This document shows, piece after piece, positions 57,592 through 64,000 of a DNA stretch of 64,000 bases; position 1 is the stretch's first letter, and every line of letters begins with the position of its first letter. The translations under genes and the position numbers were made by a program. The notes under the pieces were generated by a model. The model was not told the origin of the DNA and did not search any database. It was given only the letters and a program-made list of their open reading frames with translations. Source of the stretch: Corynebacterium lactis RW2-5 (GTDB taxonomy: Bacteria; Actinomycetota; Actinomycetes; Mycobacteriales; Mycobacteriaceae). The DNA is taken from assembly GCF_001274895.1 (NCBI RefSeq), contig NZ_CP006841.1:1-64000 (forward strand), written 5' to 3'.

Positions 57592-58482
57592 ATGCAGGAC
57601 CTATCCCGGTACGGCTGGCTCTCCGTCGGCGCGGCGCTCGCCACCATCGCACTGAAGTTCTGGGGCTACAGCCTCACCGGCTCGGTCGGTTTGCTTTCCG
57701 ACGCAGCGGAATCGCTCGTCAACCTTGTCGCTGCCATTGTGGCGGTTATTGTCCTCAAGGTTATCGCGCGGCCCGCGGACCGCGACCACGAGTTTGGCCA
57801 CTCCAAGGCGGAGTACTTCTCGGCGGGGCTCGAGGGCGCCATGATTTTCGTTGCGGCGGCCTACATTATTTACGTCTCCGTGGTGCGACTATTCAATCCG
57901 CAACCGATTGAGGAAATCGGCCTCGGTCTGCTGATTACCGTAGTCGCCTCCGCAATTAACGGGCTGGTGGCGCTGGTGCTCATCCGCGCCGGGCGGAAGC
58001 ATAAATCGCTAGCGCTGGTCGCGGACGGCAAGCATCTGATGACGGATGTGTGGACTTCCGCGGGCGTGCTTGCGGGCGTGGCGCTGGTCGGGGTAACCGG
58101 ATTGTGGTGGCTCGACCCGATCATCGCGCTGGCCGTGGCCGTGAACATTCTGATTACCGGACGACGCCTGGTGCTGGATGCCGGTGGTGGGCTGATGGAC
58201 AAGGCCATGGAGGGCGAGGATCGCGACGAGGTCGACCGCATCTTGGACTCGCACAAGCAGCCCGGGCGCGTCGACGTTCACGAGGTCCGGACACGAGTGT
58301 CGGGGCATCGCCAGTTCATTGAGTTTCACGTGCTGGTGCCGGGGGAATGGACCGTCGAATACGGCCACGATGTGCTCAGTGCGATGGAGGACGACCTGCG
58401 TGAGCGCTTCCCCGGAGTGCACATTCACTCGCACCTGGAGCCGATTGAGGACGAGCGCGCCTACGGCGACGTTCACTTGTAG
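57592..58482 (+). CDS. Cation diffusion facilitator metal transporter
   Basis: CDF proteins export Zn2+, Fe2+, Mn2+ or similar metals in exchange for protons. The 296-residue protein has six membrane helices, metal-site motifs SDAAES in helix 2 and DGKHLMTDVWTS in helix 5 (His-x-x-x-Asp), and a C-terminal cytoplasmic ferredoxin-like domain with HEVRTRVSGHRQFIEFHV and HIHSHLEP. ATG 57592 is set by the -10 and by the family N-terminus. Metal specificity cannot be assigned from sequence alone. Confidence 0.93.
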   Translation: MQDLSRYGWLSVGAALATIALKFWGYSLTGSVGLLSDAAESLVNLVAAIVAVIVLKVIARPADRDHEFGHSKAEYFSAGLEGAMIFVAAAYIIYVSVVRLFNPQPIEEIGLGLLITVVASAINGLVALVLIRAGRKHKSLALVADGKHLMTDVWTSAGVLAGVALVGVTGLWWLDPIIALAVAVNILITGRRLVLDAGGGLMDKAMEGEDRDEVDRILDSHKQPGRVDVHEVRTRVSGHRQFIEFHVLVPGEWTVEYGHDVLSAMEDDLRERFPGVHIHSHLEPIEDERAYGDVHL

Positions 58483-58527
58483 GTCGGCGGCGGCTCGTGC
58501 TGTGCTGGAGCGGCGGCAGTTCGCTTG

Positions 58528-58603
58528 GCACTTTAGCGCTGGCTAGTGACTGTAGCGCTCGCTCTCGGCTGTTCTACAGTCACGAACGAGCGCTAAAGTG
58601 CGG
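58528..58603. repeat. 76-nt palindromic repeat, copy 3
   Basis: Same element, starting GCACTTTAGCGCTGG and ending CGCTAAAGTGCGG. About 69 of 76 positions match copy 2. The outer arms CACTTTAGCGCT/AGCGCTAAAGTG pair perfectly. It lies 45 nt after the CDF gene. The rest of the gap to 58779 holds no gene. Confidence 0.9.
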
Positions 58604-58778
58604 GAACGGCGCCAAGGGGCGGCGCCAATGTGAGCCGAATTCGCCAAAACGCCTGAAAGTGACGGCGATTACATTTTAAGATGTGCATATAAATTTACGC
58701 GCAGTCTGCACGGCCCGAGTCGGGGCACAGGCGAGACGCAGCGATGGAAGCGTCGAAAACACGTAAGGACCTGCACAG

Positions 58779-59723
58779 ATGATTTCCGAAGTCTCCCCCA
58801 AAGCCAATAACACCCGCTTCTCCTCCAAGAGCCCGAAGCTCCCCGAGCCGAGCCCGCGCCAAGACGTGATTATCCCGGCCAACGACCGAGTCCTCCTGCG
58901 CGGCACCCTGTTCCGCCCGAAGGAAAACCCGGTGCAGACGCCGAAGGGAATCATTACCGTCCACAGCGGCACCGGCGTCCCCCAGGGCTTCTACCACCGT
59001 TTCGCGGAGACGGTCGCCGACAAGGGCTACGCCGTCATTACCTACGACTACCGCGGCATCGGCCAGTCCGGCATGAAGTCCGACAAGGATAACGAGGACA
59101 TCCGCATGTCCGACTGGATCACCAAGGACATCCCGGGCGTCATCGAATGGGCAAAGGAGACCTTCCCGGAGGGCCCGCACTTCGCAGTCGGCCACGCCGT
59201 CGGTGGCCACGGCATCGCCTACGCCGGATCCGAGGGAACCTACGACGCCGCAGCGCTGATTAACTGCCGCGGTATGCGCATCACTAAGGTGCCGTCGCTG
59301 GTCGGTAAGCTCCGCGCGTTTTCCATCTTCAACATCATTGGCCCGGTCTGCGGTTTCCTGACCGGCCACATCCCGGCGTCGGCCTGGAAGCTGGCGACCG
59401 AGCCGCCGATCGGTGTCATGCGCCAGTGGGCACGCTGGGCTCGCAAGGACGGCTACTTCTTCGATGACTCGGAGTTCGACTTCCAGAATCGCTTCTCGCA
59501 CGCGACTCAGCCGTTTTTGTCCATCCGCATTCCGGACGATTACTGGACCGAGGAGTCCTCTGCCGACCTGATCACTAACGTGCTGACGGCCGCTTCGGTC
59601 GTCGAAAAGCGACAGGCACAGCCAGCCCGCGGGAAGGGTGTCGGCTACGGCGGGTACTTCCGCGCGGGCCACGAGAAGGAGTGGGGCGAGTTGCTAGAGT
59701 GGTTCCACCAGCACCACGCCTAA
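58779..59723 (+). CDS. Alpha/beta hydrolase-fold protein lacking the nucleophile serine
   Basis: This 314-residue protein has the hydrolase fold with an oxyanion-region HSGTGVPQG, the Asp-containing strand YDYRGIGQSG and the nucleophile elbow VGHAVGGHG. At the catalytic position the residue is Ala140 (codon GCC) where GxSxG enzymes carry Ser. A C-terminal His (AGHEKEW) is present in the position of the catalytic His. The closest family I can name is the predicted alpha/beta hydrolase group COG4757. It may be a non-catalytic binding protein. It is followed by ogt after a 15-nt gap and is probably co-transcribed. Confidence 0.8.
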   Translation: MISEVSPKANNTRFSSKSPKLPEPSPRQDVIIPANDRVLLRGTLFRPKENPVQTPKGIITVHSGTGVPQGFYHRFAETVADKGYAVITYDYRGIGQSGMKSDKDNEDIRMSDWITKDIPGVIEWAKETFPEGPHFAVGHAVGGHGIAYAGSEGTYDAAALINCRGMRITKVPSLVGKLRAFSIFNIIGPVCGFLTGHIPASAWKLATEPPIGVMRQWARWARKDGYFFDDSEFDFQNRFSHATQPFLSIRIPDDYWTEESSADLITNVLTAASVVEKRQAQPARGKGVGYGGYFRAGHEKEWGELLEWFHQHHA

Positions 59724-59738
59724 AAATTGGAGGCCCGA

Positions 59739-60245
59739 ATGGCGACAGCGCAGGTAGAGACGCCTTTCGGGACTCTCGGGGTCGCCGCCTCCGCGCGTGG
59801 GGTGGTGGAGGTCAGCCTCACCGGGGCCGTGCTTGACGACGACACCCCCGGCGCCGATTCCCCCGAAGCCGCCGCGATTGCACAGGAAGCGACCGCCCAG
59901 TTTGCGGAGTATTTCGCGGGGCAGCGCCGCGAGTTCGACCTCCCGCTGGATTGCCCGCTTTTCGGGGAGGACACGTTCCGCGCCCGGGCGCTGATGGCTC
60001 TGCGCGAGGTCGGCTACGGTCAGGCTGTGACGTACGGGGAGCTGGCCGCGATGGCCGGGTCGCCGCGGGCGGCGCGGGCCGCGGGAACGGCCTGTTCGAC
60101 AAATCCTCTGGCCATCATCATTCCCTGCCACCGCGTTCTGCCGGCTGGCGGCGGCGTGGGATCGTTCGGTGCCTCGCTGGGCTCTTATGCCGGAGGGTGC
60201 GAGATGAAGCGCTGGCTGCTGTCGATTGAGGGCCGGCAGGACTAG
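59739..60245 (+). CDS. ogt: Methylated-DNA--protein-cysteine methyltransferase
   Basis: This suicide enzyme removes O6-alkyl groups from guanine. ATG 59739 has GGAGG 5 nt upstream. The 168-residue protein has the DNA-binding helix region YGELAAMAGSPRAARAAG and the acceptor cysteine in IIIPCHRVLP (Cys about 130). Residues following the active site (GGGVGSFGASLGSYAGG) differ from the usual GGYxGG pattern but retain the glycine-rich loop. It is in an apparent operon with the serine-less hydrolase-fold protein. Confidence 0.93.
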   Translation: MATAQVETPFGTLGVAASARGVVEVSLTGAVLDDDTPGADSPEAAAIAQEATAQFAEYFAGQRREFDLPLDCPLFGEDTFRARALMALREVGYGQAVTYGELAAMAGSPRAARAAGTACSTNPLAIIIPCHRVLPAGGGVGSFGASLGSYAGGCEMKRWLLSIEGRQD

Positions 60246-60266
60246 GGCCAGCCAGCGCGGCCCGAA

Positions 60267-60821
60267 CTAGCGCGACGCCTGGCGCATTGCCCAGTAGTAG
60301 GCACCGCCGTTGTAGTCAAAGCATTCCGAGGTTCCCGATGGCCAAGAATCCGCATTCTGGGTGCAGGTCCAGGTGGACTGGAATGGGCCCTTGAGGAACC
60401 ATTCGTAGCCAGCGCCCGCTGCGTAAGGAGGGCTCGGCGGGCCCGAGGGCTGTTCGTTCTGGGGCGGAGTCTGGGTCCTTGTCGTTGGGATATCGGCTCC
60501 GGTGCTAGGTGCAGGTTGGATTGCTGTCTGAGTTCTGGTGATAGTTGAGGGTTCTACTGTGGTCGACGATGTGGGCCTGGAGCTTTCGGTGTTATCCGCG
60601 GCGTAGGAACTGTCGCTTGAGTTACGCTGGCCATTTGCTTCATTAGAGCTATTGCGGCCGAGCATGACACCTCCGAGCACTGCTAATGCCAGCAATGCGA
60701 TGCCGAGAATGATGAGCGCGATGATGAGGGGCGTATTCCTCCGTGGCTGAGGCGGATATGGGGCGCCGTACCCGCCGTATCCGTTGCCATAGGGGCTCTG
60801 ATTGTAGGAATTCTGATTCAT
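60267..60821 (-). CDS. Membrane-anchored protein with Tyr/Gly/Pro-rich N-terminus
   Basis: This 184-residue protein has an N-terminal Asn/Tyr/Gly/Pro-rich cytoplasmic tail (about 1-30) and one membrane helix (LIIALIILGIALLALAVLGGV, about 32-53). A Ser/Thr/Asn-rich extracellular linker and a small C-terminal domain with two Cys (WTCTQNADSW, SECFDYNGG) follow. The layout resembles exported actinobacterial proteins of unknown function. No family is recognised. It is convergent with ogt. Confidence 0.75.
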   Translation of the reverse strand: MNQNSYNQSPYGNGYGGYGAPYPPQPRRNTPLIIALIILGIALLALAVLGGVMLGRNSSNEANGQRNSSDSSYAADNTESSRPTSSTTVEPSTITRTQTAIQPAPSTGADIPTTRTQTPPQNEQPSGPPSPPYAAGAGYEWFLKGPFQSTWTCTQNADSWPSGTSECFDYNGGAYYWAMRQASR

Positions 60822-60990
60822 CTCTCGGGTGTCCTCGCTTGAAAGCCAGGGGCAGCGGTCGAAGATGCGCGCTGTGCTGTCATGCTGTCACGCATGTCTT
60901 CATGCTGCCTTTATAATCCTGCATTCTTTGAATAGCATTTTGCCTGATAGTTTAGTGAATATCACATATTTTTTCGCTATGGTCGGGTAA

Positions 60991-61662
60991 ATGACATCAT
61001 TTACCGCCACAGAAAACTGTAGCGACTTCGCAGCCACCTTCGAGGCCGTACTGCGCTCCCGCCGCGCCACCCGAGTCTTCGACCCCACCCCGCTTGCCGA
61101 CGCCGATGTGCGCCGCCTCCTGGAGCTTTCATTGGAGGCCCCGAGCGCATTCAACCTGCAGTCCAGGGCGATAGTGCGTATCGAAGATCCGGATGTGCGC
61201 AGCCAAGTATTTAAGGCATCCGGCGGCCAGACTCAGGTCGCCGAAGCCCCGCTGCTATTGGCATTCGTTGGGGAGCCGACGGGGTGGCGGCATAACATCG
61301 GACGCCTGGCGGATTTTAACCGCGCCAGTGGGCTGTGGGATGAGAAGATGGCCGCCGAGCGCGTGCAGAAGATGACGGATTTCCAGGAAAAACGTGCGGA
61401 ATCGGGGCTGTCGCGGGAGTTCGCGATTCGCGACGCGATGATTGCGGCGTCGTTCGCAATGGTCGCGGCCAGTGCCTTCGGCTGGGCCTCCTCGCCGATG
61501 ACGGGTTTCGATGAAGAAGCCGTCAAGGAGGCAATCGGCGCCGGAGGCACGGATGTCGTGGTGGCGCTGCTCCTGGCCGTCGGCAAGCCGGGGGAAAACC
61601 CGCCGCACCCGGGGCGGTTCCCGGTGGAGCAGCGGGTCTATACGGATCGCTACGAGGGGTAG
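60991..61662 (+). CDS. Nitroreductase-family flavoprotein
   Basis: This FMN-dependent NAD(P)H oxidoreductase (223 residues) has the N-terminal FMN phosphate-binding pattern RSRRATRVFDP, then APSAFNLQSRA, and the late glycine-rich VALLLAVGKPGE region. TATGGT lies shortly before ATG 60991. Substrates of the family include nitroaromatics and quinones; none can be assigned. The stop directly abuts that of the convergent fadH-like gene (61662/61663). Confidence 0.9.
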   Translation: MTSFTATENCSDFAATFEAVLRSRRATRVFDPTPLADADVRRLLELSLEAPSAFNLQSRAIVRIEDPDVRSQVFKASGGQTQVAEAPLLLAFVGEPTGWRHNIGRLADFNRASGLWDEKMAAERVQKMTDFQEKRAESGLSREFAIRDAMIAASFAMVAASAFGWASSPMTGFDEEAVKEAIGAGGTDVVVALLLAVGKPGENPPHPGRFPVEQRVYTDRYEG

Positions 61663-63741
61663 CTACAGGGAGAGCGCGACCTCGACGGCCTGGCGGATGG
61701 CGCGCTTGGCGTCGAGCTCGGCGGCGACGTCGGCGCCACCGATGACGGTGACGTTGCGGTCCTTCGCCGACTCGCGGGCGGCATCGGGGTCCGGGTAGGA
61801 TGCGCCGAAGCAGTCGAGGTTGGACTCCTGGCCGGTGCAGACGATCACGTTGTCTACGTCGATGACCTGCGGTTTGTCGTCGATGGTGATGTGTAGGCCG
61901 GCGTCGTCGATGCGCTCGTAGGTCACGCCGGTGTACTGCTTGACGCCGGCCTTGACCAGCTCGGCGCGGTGCACCCAGCCGGTGGTCTTGCCCAGGCCCT
62001 TGCCGATTCGGGAGGTCTTACGCTGCAGGAGGTGGACCTCGCGGTCGATCTCGAAGGCGGCGGCAGCACCGGAAGCATTGGTGTCGACCAGGCCCGCGCG
62101 GGCCTCGGCCGGGTCGCCGACGCCCCAGGCGTCGTTCCACGCCTCAATCGTCTGGTTCGGCTTGCGGGTCAAGTACTCGCACACGTCCACGCCGATGCCG
62201 CCCGCGCCGATGACGGCGACCTTGTCGCCCGCAATCTTCGTGCCGGAGAGCAGCTCATCGTAGCGGATGACCTTGTCGTGGTCGATGCCCTCGATCGTCG
62301 GGATGCGCGGCGTGACACCGGAGGCGACGACCACGTGGTCGAACTTGCCGGCCAGGTCGTCGACATCGGCCCGAGTGCCCAGGTGGATCGGGACCTCAAA
62401 CACCTCCAGTCGGCGACCGAAGTACTTGAGAGTCTCCGCGTAGTCCTCCTTGCCAGGAATCTGCGCGGCCAGGTTGAACTGCCCGCCGATCTGGTCGGCG
62501 GCCTCGAAAATCTCCGGCTTATGCCCGCGCTCGGCGGCGGCCTCTGCGAATGCCAGGCCCGCCACGCCCGCTCCGATGACGGCAACGCGCTTGGCCGCAC
62601 CGGCATCGACCGGGTGGGAGACCAGCTCAGTCTCGTAGACGGCCTTCGGGTTGACCAGGCACGTCGAGCGCTTGCCCGCAAAGGTGTGATCCAGGCACGC
62701 CTGGTTGCAGGCAATGCACGTGTTGATCTGGTCGGCACGCCCGTCGGACGCCTTGACCACAAAGTCGGGGTCGGCCAGAAGAGGCCTCGCCATGGAAATG
62801 AGGTCCGCGTTGCCCTCGGCCAGAATCTGCTCTGCGACCTCCGGGCGGTTGATGCGGTTCGAGGCCGTGACAGGGATGTCGACAAGCGAGCGGAGACGTC
62901 CGGTGAGCCCTGCGAAGGCGGCGCGCGGAACGGAGGTGACGATCGTCGGAATGCGGGCCTCGTGCCAGCCGATGCCGGTATTGAAGACGTTGACTCCGGC
63001 GTCGACCAGGCCGAGTGCGAGTTCGGACGTCTCGGACCAGGTCTGGCCGCCCTCGACGAGGTCGAGCAGGGAGATGCGGTACTGCAACAGGAAGTCGTCG
63101 CCGACCTCGGCGCGGATGCGGCGGACAATCTCCAGCGGCAGGCGCATGCGGGCGGCAGCGCTTCCGCCCCAATGGTCGGAGCGGTGGTTGGTACGCTCGG
63201 CGAGGAACTGGTTGAGCAGGTAGCCCTCGGAACCCATGATCTCGATGCCGTCGTAACCGGCACGCTTGGCCAGCTTCGCAGCGCGGACGTAGGCGGCAAT
63301 CGTGCGCTTGACGTCCAGGCCGGTGAGGCGGTGCGCCTTAAACGGGCTGATGGGGGATTGCCCAGTGTCGGCTGAGCGCGCCAGGGGGCTGTAGCCGTAG
63401 CGCCCGGCGTGCAGCAGCTGCAGCACGATGTGGCTGCCGTGGGAGTGCACGGTGTCGGTGACACGGCGATGATTGTCGGCCATCCGCTTCGACACCATCA
63501 TCGACCCGGCGGGCGTCAGCCAGCCCTCTACGTTCGGCGCGTATCCGCCGGTGACGATCAGGCCGACTCCGCCTTCGGCGCGGCGGCCCAGGTAGGCGGC
63601 TAGCTTCGGGATGTCGCGGGTGCGGTCCTCCAGGCCGGAGTGCATGGAGCCCATCACCACGCGGTTGCGCAGCGTAACCGGGCCAACGTCGAGCGACGAG
63701 AGCAGGTGCGGGAAATTCTTCTCCGGGGCGGGGTGAGACAT
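61663..63741 (-). CDS. fadH: NADH:flavin oxidoreductase / 2,4-dienoyl-CoA reductase-like
   Basis: This 692-residue enzyme has an N-terminal FMN TIM barrel (about 1-340), a four-cysteine [4Fe-4S] site CIACNQACLDHTFAGKRSTC (about 344-363) and a C-terminal FAD/NAD(P) Rossmann region (VAVIGAGVAGLAFAEAA; VIGAGGIGVDVCEY). This order matches FadH, which reduces 2,4-dienoyl-CoA in unsaturated fatty-acid breakdown, and related trimethylamine dehydrogenase-type enzymes. AAGGAG immediately precedes ATG 63741. The FadH role is likely but other substrates are possible. Confidence 0.88.
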   Translation of the reverse strand: MSHPAPEKNFPHLLSSLDVGPVTLRNRVVMGSMHSGLEDRTRDIPKLAAYLGRRAEGGVGLIVTGGYAPNVEGWLTPAGSMMVSKRMADNHRRVTDTVHSHGSHIVLQLLHAGRYGYSPLARSADTGQSPISPFKAHRLTGLDVKRTIAAYVRAAKLAKRAGYDGIEIMGSEGYLLNQFLAERTNHRSDHWGGSAAARMRLPLEIVRRIRAEVGDDFLLQYRISLLDLVEGGQTWSETSELALGLVDAGVNVFNTGIGWHEARIPTIVTSVPRAAFAGLTGRLRSLVDIPVTASNRINRPEVAEQILAEGNADLISMARPLLADPDFVVKASDGRADQINTCIACNQACLDHTFAGKRSTCLVNPKAVYETELVSHPVDAGAAKRVAVIGAGVAGLAFAEAAAERGHKPEIFEAADQIGGQFNLAAQIPGKEDYAETLKYFGRRLEVFEVPIHLGTRADVDDLAGKFDHVVVASGVTPRIPTIEGIDHDKVIRYDELLSGTKIAGDKVAVIGAGGIGVDVCEYLTRKPNQTIEAWNDAWGVGDPAEARAGLVDTNASGAAAAFEIDREVHLLQRKTSRIGKGLGKTTGWVHRAELVKAGVKQYTGVTYERIDDAGLHITIDDKPQVIDVDNVIVCTGQESNLDCFGASYPDPDAARESAKDRNVTVIGGADVAAELDAKRAIRQAVEVALSL

Positions 63742-63819
63742 GCTCCTTAGTATGTCTTTTCGCGGCCTGCGAAATGGGTGAATTCGCTAAAAAAGTGGCC
63801 CCCGATACCCCGTAGCGCT

Positions 63820-63843
63820 CACGGTAGTGCTAGCTCTACCGTG
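63820..63843. other. Stem-loop upstream of fadH-like gene
   Basis: CACGGTAG and CTACCGTG pair perfectly around an 8-nt loop, preceded by TAGCGCT, a heptamer also present in the 76-nt repeats. It could be a relic of that family. Confidence 0.4.
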
Positions 63844-63946
63844 GCTGTATGCGTCGAGATAGTTTCCCGCTTTTACCACGTCAGATAGCAAAATCGCGTT
63901 CCCACGATGGCTTGCAAACAGGTAGCATGAACAGCGATTAGCCCCT

Positions 63947-64000
63947 ATGAAACGCACCGCATTTTCCGGAAATGAGTTGATAAATGAAAACGGGCACCCG
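63947..64000 (+). CDS. Possible gene start truncated by the window end
   Basis: ATG 63947 opens a frame of 18 codons (MKRTAFSGNELINENGHP) to the last base. TAGCAT at 63923-63928 could be its -10. No ribosome-binding site and no family are recognised, so this is only a candidate. Confidence 0.3.
   Translation, partial: MKRTAFSGNELINENGHP

Noticed and set aside
58322..58334. GAGTTTCACGTG as a parS site
   Set aside because: Only one half matches; the other half (CTGGTGCC) does not, and it is coding sequence of the CDF gene.
61969..63375. 468-codon plus-strand frame inside the fadH-like gene
   Set aside because: Antisense shadow of a clear flavoenzyme; no domain.

Overview
The window is the origin-proximal chromosome of a Corynebacterium or close relative. 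The evidence is the order dnaA-dnaN-recF-dciA-gyrB-gyrA, a DUF3566 gene, ileT-alaT, a CwsA-like gene, ppiA, crgA, trpG and the pknB-pknA-pbpA-rodA-pstP-fhaB-fhaA block, which is the order I know from mycolic-acid actinobacteria. High GC, many GTG starts, many genes with a -10 hexamer directly before the start codon (leaderless mRNAs), and an McbR-type operator before metB fit the same group. I cannot name the species.

Layout. 1-13.7 kb: replication and gyrase genes, interrupted by two lipases/hydrolases and a small RHH/Doc-like pair. 13.7-19.6 kb: tRNA-Ile, tRNA-Ala, lactate permease, a CwsA-like coiled-coil membrane protein, ppiA, a 900-bp gap filled with DnaA boxes, crgA and trpG. 19.6-29.0 kb: the minus-strand cell-growth signalling and wall operon. 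29.2-39.5 kb: accessory and transport genes (tRNA-Leu, MFS pump, TetR, ATPase/App1 pair, Rpf-like protein, a nonsense-broken HNH endonuclease, TSUP transporter, aldo/keto reductase, PepSY protein). 40.0-45.6 kb: a complete type II-C CRISPR-Cas locus, with a 14-repeat array, cas2, cas1, a 1100-residue cas9 and a tracrRNA found directly before cas9. 45.9-64 kb: metabolic genes (metB, YggS, GT87 transferase, hrpB, cation diffusion facilitator, ogt, nitroreductase, fadH-like) with three copies of a 76-nt palindromic element.

How parts work together. DnaA boxes lie both in the dnaA-dnaN gap and, more densely, 16 kb away between ppiA and crgA. Two parS-type ParB sites (about 10.3 and 32.4 kb) mark the region as origin-proximal for segregation. 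The kinase operon couples peptidoglycan synthesis (PbpA, RodA) to Ser/Thr phosphorylation (PknA, PknB, PstP) and phospho-readers (FhaA, FhaB). In the CRISPR locus each repeat carries an extended -10 motif in its 3' half. The degenerate first repeat keeps exactly that half, so each spacer may be transcribed from its own repeat promoter. The tracrRNA pairs over 17 nt with the repeat and ends in a terminator next to the cas9 ribosome-binding site.

Most distinctive observations: the second DnaA-box cluster, the repeat-promoter and tracrRNA architecture, the 76-nt palindromic repeat family, an alpha/beta hydrolase with alanine in place of the nucleophile serine, the Doc-like protein with an eroded Fic motif, and the HNH gene split by one in-frame TGA.
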